Assembly (NCBI GenBank): GCA_945290265.1
Contig: CALYQW010000002.1
Span: forward strand, 175,159 to 239,158
DNA from: an uncultured Erwinia sp.
Lineage (GTDB): Bacteria > Pseudomonadota > Gammaproteobacteria > Enterobacterales > Enterobacteriaceae
Direction of reading: 5' to 3'
Length of the DNA: 64,000 nt
The notes under the pieces are model-generated. The model had not been told where the DNA came from, did no database searches, and saw nothing but the letters and a program-made list of their open reading frames with translations. Positions 29,064-38,868 of the stretch are shown here, piece after piece; positions within the stretch are counted from its first letter, which is position 1, and every line of letters starts with the position of its first letter. The position numbers and the translations under genes were made by a program.

Positions 29064-30410
29064 CTACAACACCATTGCCGCCGCCCAGCCAAACAGCAGC
29101 AGCGGCAGATTAAAGTGAATAAAGGTTGGCACTACCGTCTGCCAGATATGATCATGCTGACCGTCAATATTCAGCCCGGCAGTTGGCCCCAGGGTAGAAT
29201 CCGACACCGGTGACCCGGCATCCCCCAGCGCGGCCGCGGTACCTACCAGCGCAATAATCGCCAGCGTGGAAAAGCCAAAGCTGACCGCCATAGGCACATA
29301 AATTGCTGCCAGAATCGGCACCGTTGAGAATGACGACCCAATTCCCAGGGTGATCAGTAACCCGACCACCAGCATTACCAGCGCCGCCAGCGCGCGGTTA
29401 TCGCCAATCAGCTCCAGCGAGGCGGCCACCAGGCTGTCGATCTGCCCGGTGGCTTTCATCACGGCAGCGAAGCCGGAGGCGGAGATCATAATGAAACCCA
29501 CCATCGCCATCATACGCATCCCCTGCACAAAAACCGTATCCTGCTCGCGCCAGTTAATCACACCGCTCAGCGACACCAGCGAGAACCCCATCAGGCCACC
29601 AAACACCATCGAGCCGGTCATCAGCTGCACAGTCAGTGCGAGGATCAGCGCCAGCACAATCATCAGCTGCTGACGGCGTGTCAGCCTGGCCGCAACCTGT
29701 CCACTTTCCTGCGCATCCTGCGCCTCATCGCTGGCATAGTGCCGTTTTTTGCGATAGCTGATTAACAGCGCAATCACCAGGCCAGCCACCATCCCCAGCG
29801 CCGGGATCAGCATCGCTTTCGACGTCATCTCGCGCGTCAGCGGCTCTGCCCCCTCACCCAGCGCCAGGTTGATATTCACCAGCAAAATATCGTTAAGAAA
29901 CACTGCGCCAAAGCCGAGCGGCACCGCCATATAGGTAACGGTTATCGAGAAGGTGATGGCACAGGCAACGGCGCGGCGGTCAAGCTGCAGCCGGTTCATC
30001 ACCTGCACCAGCGGCGGCACCAGCACCGGAATAAAGGCGATATGCACCGGGATCAGCGTTTGTGACGCCAGCCCGGACAGGATCAATGCCGCCAACAGCG
30101 ACCATTTCACCAGCCGCAGCTGACCGCTGCCGCTGGCATCATGCCGGATATACTCGACAATTCGCCCCGACAGGCGCTGGGAAATCCCGGTGCGTGACAG
30201 TGCCACCGCAAACGCCCCCAGCGTAGCGTAAGCCAGGGCCACCGGTGCCCCGCCGCCGAGGCCATCGTTAAACACTTTAATCACTACCGTCACCGGTAAA
30301 CCAGCGTACAGGCCACCAACGATGGCAGAAACAATCAGCGCAAACACCACGGCGACCCGCAGGGTACTCAGTACCATCATCACGATTACGGCCAGAACCA
30401 CTGCGTTCAT
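29064..30410 (-). CDS. YuiF-family histidine/Na+ transporter (hut-linked permease)
   Basis: This 448-residue inner-membrane protein has about eleven hydrophobic segments of the NhaC/YuiF type (Na_H_antiport_N domain at the start, GIGSSFSTVPILAAIYVP and ALGDAGSPVSDSTLGPTAGL near the end). YuiF-type proteins recur in hut clusters and are predicted histidine permeases. Here the gene is third in hutI-hutG-permease, 44 nt after hutG, so histidine uptake is the best inference. Substrate is not proved by sequence. Confidence 0.82.
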   Translation of the reverse strand: MNAVVLAVIVMMVLSTLRVAVVFALIVSAIVGGLYAGLPVTVVIKVFNDGLGGGAPVALAYATLGAFAVALSRTGISQRLSGRIVEYIRHDASGSGQLRLVKWSLLAALILSGLASQTLIPVHIAFIPVLVPPLVQVMNRLQLDRRAVACAITFSITVTYMAVPLGFGAVFLNDILLVNINLALGEGAEPLTREMTSKAMLIPALGMVAGLVIALLISYRKKRHYASDEAQDAQESGQVAARLTRRQQLMIVLALILALTVQLMTGSMVFGGLMGFSLVSLSGVINWREQDTVFVQGMRMMAMVGFIMISASGFAAVMKATGQIDSLVAASLELIGDNRALAALVMLVVGLLITLGIGSSFSTVPILAAIYVPMAVSFGFSTLAIIALVGTAAALGDAGSPVSDSTLGPTAGLNIDGQHDHIWQTVVPTFIHFNLPLLLFGWAAAMVL

Positions 30411-30454
30411 AACAATCTCCTTCTGTTGATGACGATCCCTCGACGCAAACCTGA

Positions 30455-31246
30455 TTACGCGCCTGCCCCGGCAGCGAGCAGCGTGCTAATCACCTGTTTC
30501 AACACCGCCTGAAGCTTTACAGCCCGATCCTGACGCCAGTGAAACGGCGGCAGCTGTTGCATATAGTTATGCTGTGCCAGCTCAAGCTGGACAGCATGCT
30601 GATTTTCCGCAGGATTGCCGTAAGCTCGGGTGATATAACCGCCCTTAAAGCGGCCATTCAACACCCAGCTGTAGCTGTGCTGCCCCGCGCTGAGCGCACA
30701 CAGCCGTTGGCTAATCGCCGCACTGCAGCTGGCACCATTAAACGTGCCCCAGTTGAAATCCGGTAGCGGGCCATTAAACAGACGCGGTACGCGGGTGGCG
30801 ATGGAGTGCGCATCAAGCAGTAACGCATAACCAAACTGCGCTTTAATTCGCGCCAGTTCCTGTCCCAGCTGCCGGTGCCACGGGTGCCAGATGGTGCGCA
30901 TATAATGCTGGCGTTGCGCATTGGTGGGTGTCTTGCCCGGCAAAAAGGTCGGGCTGCCGTCAAACAGCGTCTCCGGAAACAGGCCGGTAGTGGCGCTGGA
31001 ATAGAGTGCCTGGTTGTCAGCCGGACGGTTTAAATCCACCACCAGCCGCGAATAGTTACCCACCAGTACGCTGACACCCAGTGCGCTGACAAATTGATAC
31101 AACTGCGGCAGATGCCAGTCAGTATCAGCCAGCAGGCGCGCGCGCGGCGTCAGGCCGGCTTCGACTTCCGCCGTCAGCCGGGTACTGGCGTGAGGTATGG
31201 TGACCAGCAGCGGCAGCGTACCGCGCTGAAAGGTGAACGCGTTCAT
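30455..31246 (-). CDS. hutG: N-formylglutamate deformylase HutG
   Basis: This 263-residue hydrolase of the N-formylglutamate amidohydrolase family has the conserved TIPHASTRL, DTDWHLPQLY, LVVDLNRPAD and LLDAHSI blocks, which supply metal ligands. It is not the arginase-like formimidoylglutamase. It performs the last step of the five-step histidine pathway, N-formylglutamate to glutamate plus formate, and so requires HutF, which is present. Its ATG overlaps the hutI stop by 4 nt. Confidence 0.9.
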   Translation of the reverse strand: MNAFTFQRGTLPLLVTIPHASTRLTAEVEAGLTPRARLLADTDWHLPQLYQFVSALGVSVLVGNYSRLVVDLNRPADNQALYSSATTGLFPETLFDGSPTFLPGKTPTNAQRQHYMRTIWHPWHRQLGQELARIKAQFGYALLLDAHSIATRVPRLFNGPLPDFNWGTFNGASCSAAISQRLCALSAGQHSYSWVLNGRFKGGYITRAYGNPAENQHAVQLELAQHNYMQQLPPFHWRQDRAVKLQAVLKQVISTLLAAGAGA

Positions 31247-32460
31247 CGTTCTGTCCCCCGGAAAATGACCCGGCAGGGCAACTGCCCCCCCAGCCAGTAC
31301 GCCAGCTCAGCCGGACGCGCCAGCGGCCAGTGTACAAAATCCGCCAGTTTGCCCGCCTCCAGCGATCCCAGACTGTCAGCCAGCCCCAGCGCGCACGCCG
31401 CGTGCAGCGTCACGCCCGCCAGCGCTTCTTCCGGCGTCAGCCGCAACAGCGTACAGGCCATATTCAGCATCAGACGCAGAGAAAGTACCGGCGAGGTGCC
31501 AGGATTGGCATCGCTGGCGACAGCCATCGGCACGCCATAGCGACGAAAAAGATCGACCGGTGGACGTTGTTTTTCATTCAGCAGATAAAAAGCACCGGGT
31601 AGTAATACCGCCACGGTGCCGTGCCGGGCCATCTCTGCCACATCACTTTCCGTGGCATATTCCAGATGGTCGGCAGATAACGCCTTAAACTGCGCGGCCA
31701 GCGCACTGCCGCCGAGGGAAGAAAGCTGCTCCGCATGGATTTTCACCGGCAGGCCGAGGCGCTGAGCGCTGCGAAACAGCTGTGCCACCTGCATCGGGGT
31801 AAACGCCAGGTGCTCGCAGAAGGCGTCCACCGCATCTGCCAGCTGGCGATCGACTACCCGCGGCAGCAGGCGATGGCAGACAATATCGATCCAGTCATCG
31901 GCACACTTACTGAACTCCGGCGGCACCGCATGAGCAGCCAGGCAGGTAGCTTCGATTTGCGCCGGAACCTCGCCCCCCAACTGGCGGATCGCCTGTAACA
32001 GGCGGATTTCGCTGTCGAGATCCAGCCCGTAACCTGATTTGATTTCAAGGGTAGTGACCCCTTCTGCCAGCAGTGGCTGCAGACGCTGGCGCGCGCTGCT
32101 TACCAGCTCATCCTGCGAAGCCTGGCGCGTGGCGCGCACCGTGGAAAGAATGCCCCCCCCCTGTGCGGCGATTTGCTGATAGCTGGCTCCCACCAGTCGC
32201 TGTTCATATTCATCGCTGCGGTCGCCGGCAAACATCAGATGGGTATGACAGTCCACCAGGCCGGGGGTGACAATGCCACCGCCAAGATCAGTGCGCTGCC
32301 CGGCCTGAATCGCACTGGCCTCACGGCGGCTGCCAATCCAGGCAATACGCCGATTGGATACTGCAATTGCCCCCTGTTTAATCAGGTTGTAACGTCCGTT
32401 TTGCATCGTGACCAGATCGGCTCCGTACCATAAATGATCGTAGTAAAGTTGCTGTTGCAT
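31243..32460 (-). CDS. hutI: Imidazolonepropionase HutI
   Basis: This 405-residue cytosolic metal-dependent amidohydrolase opens the imidazolone ring of 4-imidazolone-5-propionate to give N-formimino-glutamate. It has the N-terminal zinc motif VDCHTHLMFAGDR, the Lys/His region KIHAEQLS, DHLEY and the DANPGTSPV region. The start at 32460 (MQQQLYYDHLW) with GGGGGAAAC upstream is preferred over a longer frame reaching 32526, which would run through the operator. It is first in a three-gene transcript divergent from hutF. Confidence 0.93.
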   Translation of the reverse strand: MQQQLYYDHLWYGADLVTMQNGRYNLIKQGAIAVSNRRIAWIGSRREASAIQAGQRTDLGGGIVTPGLVDCHTHLMFAGDRSDEYEQRLVGASYQQIAAQGGGILSTVRATRQASQDELVSSARQRLQPLLAEGVTTLEIKSGYGLDLDSEIRLLQAIRQLGGEVPAQIEATCLAAHAVPPEFSKCADDWIDIVCHRLLPRVVDRQLADAVDAFCEHLAFTPMQVAQLFRSAQRLGLPVKIHAEQLSSLGGSALAAQFKALSADHLEYATESDVAEMARHGTVAVLLPGAFYLLNEKQRPPVDLFRRYGVPMAVASDANPGTSPVLSLRLMLNMACTLLRLTPEEALAGVTLHAACALGLADSLGSLEAGKLADFVHWPLARPAELAYWLGGQLPCRVIFRGTER

Positions 32461-32509
32461 CCTGTTTCCCCCGTATCCACGCTTTACGGCTAACGATGAA
32501 GTATGTATA

Positions 32510-32519
32510 TGTATATACA
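32510..32519. promoter_or_regulatory. Candidate HutC operator between hutI and hutF
   Basis: TGTATATACA is a perfect 10-bp palindrome (within TATGTATATGTATATACAA) in the 83-nt divergent promoter region. It resembles the two TGTATAGACA sites upstream of hutH and the palindromic TTGTATnnACAA-type operators described for HutC. A second overlapping half-site, TATGTATA, lies just to its left. Confidence 0.65.
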
Positions 32520-32543
32520 ACCACACTATGCAGGAAGCAATCC

Positions 32544-33899
32544 ATGACTCGCTATTTTGCGCCCCGTGCCCTGCTGGCCGATGGCTGGCAGCATAACGTT
32601 GTGATAGAAATCGATCGCTATGGTTTTATCGCCTCAATACGCGCCGGTACCGATGCCGGTGACGCCCTGGCGCTGACAGGCAGCGTCATCCCCTCACAGG
32701 CCAACCTTCACTCACATGCCTTTCAGCGCGCCATGGCGGGTCTGACGGAAGTGGCGCAGCATCCGCAGGACAGCTTCTGGAGCTGGCGCGAGCAGATGTA
32801 CCGCATGGTGCAGCAACTCACGCCAGCACAGCTGAAGGCCATCGCCAGCGCACTCTACATCGAGATGCTGAAAGGTGGCTATACCCAGGTGGCGGAGTTT
32901 CACTATCTGCATCATCAACCGAACGGTGAACCTTACTCAGATGATGACATGCTGCTGGCGCTGATCGACGCCGCTGAAATCAGCGGCATTGGTCAAACCC
33001 TGTTGCCGGTGCTGTACAGTTACAGCAGCTTTGGCAGCCAGCCCGCCGGGCCACTGCAGCGGCGCTTTATTCAGGACAGCAGCGGTTATCTGGCGCAGCA
33101 ACAGCGTCTGACGCAGCTAACTGCCGGACGCCCGCTGCTGAATCAGGGACTGTGCTTTCACTCCCTGCGCGCGGTCAGCCCGCAGCAAATACAGCAGGTG
33201 CTGGATAACAGCCCGACGCATCTGCCGGTGCATATCCACATAGCCGAACAGCAGCAGGAAGTGAATGACTGTCTGGCCTGGAGCGGTGAAAGACCGGTCA
33301 GCTGGCTGCTCAATCATTTCCGGCTGGATCGTCGCTGGTGCCTGGTACATGCCACTCATCTCGATCCATCAGAGATCGTTCGTCTGGCCGCCAGCCAGGT
33401 AGTGGTCGGGCTTTGCCCCAGTACCGAAGCCAATCTGGGGGACGGGATTTTCCCGACCGCGGCGTTTGTCGCCCGGGGCGGACGCCTCGGAATTGGCTCA
33501 GACAGCCAGGTATCGCTGGATGTGGTGGAGGAACTGCGCTGGCTGGAATATGCCCAGCGCTTACAGCAGCAGCGGCGCAACCGGATTGTTACCCCGACAG
33601 AACCTGCGCCGGGGTCGCTGCTGTACCAGCTGGCACTGGCGGGAGGCGCTCAGGCCTGCGGCGTGAAAACCGGTTCACTGCAGCCCGGCTATCGCGCCGA
33701 CTGGCTGGTGCTGGCGGACGATGCGCTGCTGGGCAGCACGCCCGACCATGCCCTGTTAAATCGCTGGCTGTTTGCCGGAAACCGCGAGCACATCCGCCAG
33801 GTGTTCGTTGCCGGGCAGGCGCGCATCCGTGACGGTCGCCATGCCCGTCAGCAGGAAGTGGATCAGGCATTTCGTCAGGCGCTGGAGGCACTCAAATGA
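32544..33899 (+). CDS. hutF: Formimidoylglutamate deiminase HutF
   Basis: This 451-residue amidohydrolase-fold enzyme converts N-formimino-L-glutamate to N-formyl-L-glutamate and ammonia. The zinc motif appears as NLHSHAFQRAMAG, with VHIHIAEQQQEV, LVHATHLD and GIGSDSQVS later, as in Pseudomonas HutF. The ATG at 32544 has AGGAAG upstream. An ATG at 32496 in frame would start inside the operator region and is not favoured. Its stop overlaps the hutD ATG by 4 nt. Confidence 0.92.
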   Translation: MTRYFAPRALLADGWQHNVVIEIDRYGFIASIRAGTDAGDALALTGSVIPSQANLHSHAFQRAMAGLTEVAQHPQDSFWSWREQMYRMVQQLTPAQLKAIASALYIEMLKGGYTQVAEFHYLHHQPNGEPYSDDDMLLALIDAAEISGIGQTLLPVLYSYSSFGSQPAGPLQRRFIQDSSGYLAQQQRLTQLTAGRPLLNQGLCFHSLRAVSPQQIQQVLDNSPTHLPVHIHIAEQQQEVNDCLAWSGERPVSWLLNHFRLDRRWCLVHATHLDPSEIVRLAASQVVVGLCPSTEANLGDGIFPTAAFVARGGRLGIGSDSQVSLDVVEELRWLEYAQRLQQQRRNRIVTPTEPAPGSLLYQLALAGGAQACGVKTGSLQPGYRADWLVLADDALLGSTPDHALLNRWLFAGNREHIRQVFVAGQARIRDGRHARQQEVDQAFRQALEALK

Positions 33900-34447
33900 T
33901 CTGTTTTTATCAGGCTGCCAGCCTGGCTCCCACCCGCTGGCACAACGGTGGCGGGATCACCCGGGAAATTATCAGCTTCCCGCCGCATCAGGCGGCATTT
34001 GATTTTCGTTTCAGCATTGCCACGCTCAGTGGCGACGGGGATTTTTCCCGCTTTCCCGGGGTGGATCGCACCATTACGTTATTACGCGGCGATGGCGTGA
34101 CGCTGCATCTTAACCGTCACACCTTAAAGACCTTGCAACCTGGCATTCCCTTTTACTTTCCCGGCGAGCAGGCAGTGCGGGTAACGCTGAGTGAATCCGA
34201 CAGCGACGATTTTAATATTATGGTACGCCGCGACCGTTACCGCGCCACTGCCGGCACCAGCCAGAGCGCACACTGCCTGAAAAACAGCCTGGCGGGCGTG
34301 GTGTATGTACTCAGCGGTCAGTGGCACGATGGCCGCCAGGCACTGAACCCCGGCGAGGGAGTCTGGTGGCATCAGCAGGTGGGTAATGTTATTCCGCTGA
34401 CCTCCGATGCCCACCTGCTGTGGGGAAGCGTCAACCGTAATTTTTAA
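33896..34447 (+). CDS. hutD: HutD family protein
   Basis: This 183-residue HutD/DUF886 protein is cupin-like. RWHNGGGITREI at residues 14-25 and FRFSIATLSGDGDFSRFPGVDRTITLLRG are the family signature. HutD is thought to modulate hut expression or flux and has no established catalytic activity. It overlaps hutF by 4 nt upstream. Its last 17 nt overlap the convergent 3' end of hutC. Confidence 0.9.
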   Translation: MICFYQAASLAPTRWHNGGGITREIISFPPHQAAFDFRFSIATLSGDGDFSRFPGVDRTITLLRGDGVTLHLNRHTLKTLQPGIPFYFPGEQAVRVTLSESDSDDFNIMVRRDRYRATAGTSQSAHCLKNSLAGVVYVLSGQWHDGRQALNPGEGVWWHQQVGNVIPLTSDAHLLWGSVNRNF

Positions 34448-35186
34448 AATGTCCTAACAGTTTATAGCGCGATCCCGGATACAGCAGGCGGGCGTAGGTG
34501 ACAATATTGCTGTCACTCCAGGTCTGGCGGCGGATCAGCAGGCAGGGCTCCTCGGGATAAATCGCCAGATGGCGACACTGCTGTGCATCCGGCAGTACCG
34601 CTTCAACAATATGCTCACCCGCCGTTAACGGTGCCACACGCATCAGATAGGTGTAGGGTGTTTGTTGCAGGTAGTCCTGATTCAGATAATCCGGCGCCAG
34701 TTGCGGATTCACCAGCCGGTCTTCCAGCTGTACCGGCAGATCATTTTCATAATGAACCAGCAGCGAACGATACAGCGGTTGTCCGCTGGATATGCCTAAC
34801 ATCGCCGCCTGCTCGAGATCGGCCCGGCTCTCCTTTAGTAGCAGGATCTTACAGCTGTGATGGTGGCCGCGTTGGGCAATTTCGTCCGCAATATTATGGA
34901 CTTCCAACATCGCCGTATAGCCTTTCACTTCTGCAACAAAAGTGCCCACCCCCTGCATTCTGACCAGAAAACCTTCGCTGGTCAGCTCACGCAGCGCGCG
35001 GTTAATGGTCATGCGGCTGACGCCCAGTTCCTTAACCAGTTCACTTTCGGAGGGAACGCGCTGATTCGCCAGCCAAATACCTTCACGGATCTGGCGGATA
35101 ATCGCCTGCTTAACCCGTTGATAAATCGGCGCGGGACGCTCACTAATCGCCGCGGAAAGTTGAGAAATGGCTGTCTGCTCCGCCAT
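34431..35186 (-). CDS. hutC: Histidine-utilisation repressor HutC
   Basis: This 251-residue GntR-family repressor of the HutC/FadR type has an N-terminal winged helix (residues 20-85: YQRVKQAIIRQIREGIW, PSESELVKELGVSRMTINRALREL) and a C-terminal UTRA ligand domain. Urocanate is the known inducer. It is divergent from hutHU with operator-like sites between them, and convergent with hutD with overlapping ends. Confidence 0.93.
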   Translation of the reverse strand: MAEQTAISQLSAAISERPAPIYQRVKQAIIRQIREGIWLANQRVPSESELVKELGVSRMTINRALRELTSEGFLVRMQGVGTFVAEVKGYTAMLEVHNIADEIAQRGHHHSCKILLLKESRADLEQAAMLGISSGQPLYRSLLVHYENDLPVQLEDRLVNPQLAPDYLNQDYLQQTPYTYLMRVAPLTAGEHIVEAVLPDAQQCRHLAIYPEEPCLLIRRQTWSDSNIVTYARLLYPGSRYKLLGHFKNYG

Positions 35187-35260
35187 ACAGGATCCTTAGC
35201 GCCTGGCCCGATAGCGGCGCAATAACAGTAAATTTTATAGTTTAGCGTCCGCAATCTTAT

Positions 35261-35272
35261 CTGTATAGACAG
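35261..35272. promoter_or_regulatory. HutC operator 1 in the hutC-hutH intergenic region
   Basis: CTGTATAGACAG is a near-perfect palindrome 75 nt upstream of the hutC start. It shares TGTATAGACA with operator 2 at 35385-35397. Its placement suggests autoregulation of hutC. Confidence 0.75.
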
Positions 35273-35384
35273 GAAATGTGTACTGAGCTGCCCTCCTCTA
35301 ATCAAGTCTCAACTGGCGTAATGCTCCCGGATTTAATTTACCCACTGCCGGATTGTGTGATCGTTACTGCATATTAAAATATAC

Positions 35385-35397
35385 CTGTATAGACAAG
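35385..35397. promoter_or_regulatory. HutC operator 2 in the hutC-hutH intergenic region
   Basis: CTGTATAGACAAG contains the same TGTATAGACA palindrome as operator 1. It lies 110 nt upstream of hutH, close to an AT-rich tract (ATTAAAATATA) likely to belong to the hutHU promoter. The 321-bp region has no gene. Confidence 0.75.
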
Positions 35398-35507
35398 TAT
35401 CAGACCAGCATGATTCACTCAGCGCTGATGCTTGGTGCTGCCGGGCATCCTCACGGTTAACGACCCGCTGATGCGGTTTATTCACGCTGTCGCTACAGGA
35501 GCGCACT

Positions 35508-37055
35508 ATGACTGTCTGCATACTGACACCCGGCCAGGTCAGATTAAATACCCTGAAAATCCTCTGCTACCAGCCCGTAGAGCTGGCGCTGGATCCCGCC
35601 GCGTATACCGCCATCCGTGCGGCTCAGAAAACAGTGGCTACCCTGGTCAGCCAGGGCGAGGTGGCCTATGGCATTAACACCGGCTTTGGCAGGCTGGCAC
35701 AAACTCTGATCCCCGCTGACCGGCTGGCCGAACTGCAACGAAATCTGGTGTTGTCGCACAGCGTTGGCGTGGGTGACTGGCTGCCGGATACGGTGGTACG
35801 CCTGATTATGGTGACCAAAATCACCAGTCTGGCACGCGGCCATTCCGGCATTCGCCCTGAACTGATTAATGCGCTGATTGCGCTGTTTAATGCGGGCGTG
35901 ATGCCCTGCATTCCGGCCAAAGGCTCGGTGGGTGCATCGGGCGACCTGGCTCCGCTGGCACATCTGTCGCTGATGCTGATTGGCGAAGGCCAGGTGCGGC
36001 TTGACGGACAGCTGGTGGCTGCGAGGGAAGGCCTGGCGCGGGCCGGATTACAGCCACTGGCACTGGGGCCAAAAGAGGGGCTGGCGCTGCTGAACGGCAC
36101 CCAGGTTTCTACCGCGCTGGCGCTGTTCGGACTGTTTGAAGCGGAAAAGGTATTTGCCGCAGCCACCGTCGCCGGAGCGCTGTCGCTTGAGGCGATCAAA
36201 GGCTCGCGTAAACCTTTTGATGCAAGGATCCATCAGGCCCGGGGTCAGCACGGACAAATCGCTGTCGCCGCAGCAATGACTACGCTGCTGGCGGACAGTG
36301 GCATTATCGATTCTCACACTCACTGCCAGCGGGTGCAGGATCCCTACTCCATCCGCTGCATTCCTCAGGTGATGGGCGCCTGCCTGGATAACCTCCACCA
36401 TGCGGCCAGAGTTCTGCAAACAGAAGCCAATGCCGCCTCGGATAATCCGCTGGTGTTTGCCGACAGCCACGAAGTGATCTCCGGCGGCAATTTCCATGCC
36501 GAACCGGTAGCCTTTGCCGCCGATATTATCGCGCTGGCGCTGGCAGAAATCGGAGCGATAGCAGAACGTCGCCTGGCTCTGCTGCTGGACAGCAGCCTGT
36601 CGGCCCTGCCGCCCTTCCTGGTGGCCGATGGCGGCATTAACTCAGGCTTTATGATTGCTCAGGTTACCGCCGCCGCGCTGGCATCGGAGAACAAATCGCT
36701 GGCTCATCCCGCCAGCGTTGACAGCTTGCCCACTTCAGCCAACCAGGAAGATCACGTCTCGATGGCCGCCTGGGCCGGGCGACGGCTGACAGAAATGAGT
36801 TTTAACAGCGCGGTCATTGTCGGCATTGAGGCGATGGCTGCCGCTCAGGGGATTGATTTTCATCGTCCACTCACCAGCTCTGTGCTGCTGGAACAGGCGC
36901 TGGGCGCTATCCGTCAGCATGTGGCCTTTCTCAGTAGAGACCGCCTGCTGGCACCGGATATTGCACAGATGCGTCAGTGGGTCAGTGAACACCACTGGCC
37001 ACAGGCGGTGACGGATCTTCTGCCTTCTTTCACAACCTGCGGGGAAACCTTATGA
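35508..37055 (+). CDS. hutH: Histidine ammonia-lyase HutH
   Basis: This 515-residue homotetrameric cytosolic enzyme converts L-histidine to urocanate and ammonia. The MIO cofactor triad Ala-Ser-Gly is at residues 143-145 in [20 protein letters not shown], the NGTQVSTAL region and [14 protein letters not shown] are also present. The ATG at 35508 has AGGAG upstream. The length is close to the typical 510. Its stop overlaps the hutU start by 4 nt. Confidence 0.96.
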   Translation: MTVCILTPGQVRLNTLKILCYQPVELALDPAAYTAIRAAQKTVATLVSQGEVAYGINTGFGRLAQTLIPADRLAELQRNLVLSHSVGVGDWLPDTVVRLIMVTKITSLARGHSGIRPELINALIALFNAGVMPCIPAKGSVGASGDLAPLAHLSLMLIGEGQVRLDGQLVAAREGLARAGLQPLALGPKEGLALLNGTQVSTALALFGLFEAEKVFAAATVAGALSLEAIKGSRKPFDARIHQARGQHGQIAVAAAMTTLLADSGIIDSHTHCQRVQDPYSIRCIPQVMGACLDNLHHAARVLQTEANAASDNPLVFADSHEVISGGNFHAEPVAFAADIIALALAEIGAIAERRLALLLDSSLSALPPFLVADGGINSGFMIAQVTAAALASENKSLAHPASVDSLPTSANQEDHVSMAAWAGRRLTEMSFNSAVIVGIEAMAAAQGIDFHRPLTSSVLLEQALGAIRQHVAFLSRDRLLAPDIAQMRQWVSEHHWPQAVTDLLPSFTTCGETL

Positions 37056-38737
37056 CTGAGACGCAAAATACCACAGCAGGCCAGCCGATCCGCGCTCCCC
37101 GTGGCAACAGGTTGCACTGCGTAAACTGGCTGACCGAAGCCGCCTGGCGCATGATCCAGAACAATCTGGATCCTGAGGTGGCGGAACATCCGCAACAGCT
37201 GGTGGTTTACGGCGGTATTGGTAAAGCCGCGCGTAACTGGGAATGTTATCAGCAGATACTGCGTTCATTGCAGCAACTGCAGGCCGATGAAACTCTGCTG
37301 GTCCAGTCCGGAAAACCGGTGGGCGTTTTTCGTACCCACAGCGATGCACCACGGGTGCTGATTGCCAACTCGAACCTGGTGCCGCACTGGGCTACCTGGG
37401 ATCAGTTCCATCAGTTGGATCAGGCCGGTCTGATGATGTACGGCCAGATGACGGCAGGCTCATGGATCTATATCGGTGCCCAGGGCATTGTGCAGGGCAC
37501 CTATGAAACCTTTGCTGAGGCCGGACGCCAGCATTATGACGGCGATCTGAGCGGCAAATGGATCCTTACCGCCGGGCTGGGAGGAATGGGCGGCGCGCAG
37601 CCGCTGGCGGGCGTGCTGGCCGGTGCCAGCGTTCTGGTGATTGAATGCCAGGCTTCGCGCATTGATTTCCGTTTGCAAACCCGTTATCTGGACTATAAAG
37701 CCACCTCACTGGATGAGGCCCTGGCATTGATAGAACAGGCCTGCAACGATAAACGCGCGATCTCCGTGGGTCTGCTGGGCAACGCCGCTGAAATTCTGCC
37801 GGAACTGGCACGGCGGGTGAAGAAAGGCGCAATCAGACCGGCGATTGTCACCGACCAGACTTCCGCTCACGATCCCATCAACGGTTACCTGCCACACAGC
37901 TGGTCGGTGGAGCGCTGGCAGCGGGAGCGGATCAGCACGCCACAGGCGGTAGAACACGCTGCGCGTCAGTCAATGGCACAGCACGTCAGGGCAATGCTCG
38001 ATTTCCATCAGATGGGAATACCGGTGGTGGATTACGGCAATAATATTCGTCAGGTGGCGCTGGAGGAAGGGGTGGACAATGCCTTTGCATTCCCTGGCTT
38101 CGTGCCGGCCTATATCCGGCCACTGTTCTGTGAAGGCAAAGGGCCATTCCGCTGGGTGGCGCTGTCCGGCGATCCGGCGGATATTTATAAAACCGATGCC
38201 CGCTTAAAGCAGCTGTTCCCGGATAACGGCAATCTCCACCGCTGGCTGGATATGGCACAGCAGCGCATTGCTTTCCAGGGACTGCCGGCACGGATCTGCT
38301 GGCTGGGTATGGGCGAACGTCATCTCGCGGCGCTGGCGTTTAATGAGATGGTACGCAACGGCGAGCTGGCGGCACCGGTGGTGATTGGCCGCGATCATCT
38401 TGACTGCGGATCAGTGGCATCCCCGAATCGTGAAACGGAAGCGATGGCGGACGGTTCTGATGCGGTTTCAGACTGGCCGCTGCTGAATGCGCTGCTGAAC
38501 ACGGCCAGCGGTGCCAGCTGGGTCAGCCTTCACCACGGTGGCGGCGTGGGGATGGGTTTTTCCCAGCATGCGGGAATGGTGATTGTCTGCGATGGCAGTC
38601 GCGAAGCGGACGCGCGCCTGCAGCGGGTACTGTGGAACGATCCGGCTACCGGAGTCATGCGCCATGCAGATGCCGGCTACCCGCTGGCCAAAGCCTGTGC
38701 CACAAACTATCAACTTAACTTACCGATGTTAAAATAA
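37052..38737 (+). CDS. hutU: Urocanate hydratase HutU
   Basis: This 561-residue cytosolic enzyme uses tightly bound NAD+ as electrophile to hydrate urocanate to imidazolonepropionate. It shows [13 protein letters not shown] at residues 51-63, [14 protein letters not shown] (NAD site) near 173-186, [14 protein letters not shown] and [19 protein letters not shown]. It is translationally coupled to hutH. A short hairpin follows. Confidence 0.96.
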   Translation: MTETQNTTAGQPIRAPRGNRLHCVNWLTEAAWRMIQNNLDPEVAEHPQQLVVYGGIGKAARNWECYQQILRSLQQLQADETLLVQSGKPVGVFRTHSDAPRVLIANSNLVPHWATWDQFHQLDQAGLMMYGQMTAGSWIYIGAQGIVQGTYETFAEAGRQHYDGDLSGKWILTAGLGGMGGAQPLAGVLAGASVLVIECQASRIDFRLQTRYLDYKATSLDEALALIEQACNDKRAISVGLLGNAAEILPELARRVKKGAIRPAIVTDQTSAHDPINGYLPHSWSVERWQRERISTPQAVEHAARQSMAQHVRAMLDFHQMGIPVVDYGNNIRQVALEEGVDNAFAFPGFVPAYIRPLFCEGKGPFRWVALSGDPADIYKTDARLKQLFPDNGNLHRWLDMAQQRIAFQGLPARICWLGMGERHLAALAFNEMVRNGELAAPVVIGRDHLDCGSVASPNRETEAMADGSDAVSDWPLLNALLNTASGASWVSLHHGGGVGMGFSQHAGMVIVCDGSREADARLQRVLWNDPATGVMRHADAGYPLAKACATNYQLNLPMLK

Positions 38738-38745
38738 CGCCATAC

Positions 38746-38764
38746 GGAGCCGCCCCACGGCTCC
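38746..38764 (+). terminator. Hairpin after hutHU
   Basis: GGAGCCG pairs with CGGCTCC around a 5-nt loop, 8 nt after the hutU stop. The following sequence (ATTCCCCCTTG) is poor in T, so it is a weak terminator candidate. Confidence 0.5.
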
Positions 38765-38868
38765 ATTCCCCCTTGAGCAAAAATGGCGACCACAGCAGCC
38801 AACGCCTCAAAATGTTAATCTTTTGTGTTACTTTGTACAGGCCCCACAGCCCACAGGAGAAGTAACCG

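Noticed and set aside
35261-35397. CRISPR-like interpretation of the repeated TGTATAGACA
   Set aside because: Only two short palindromic sites in a promoter region, not regularly spaced repeats; operator sites explain them.
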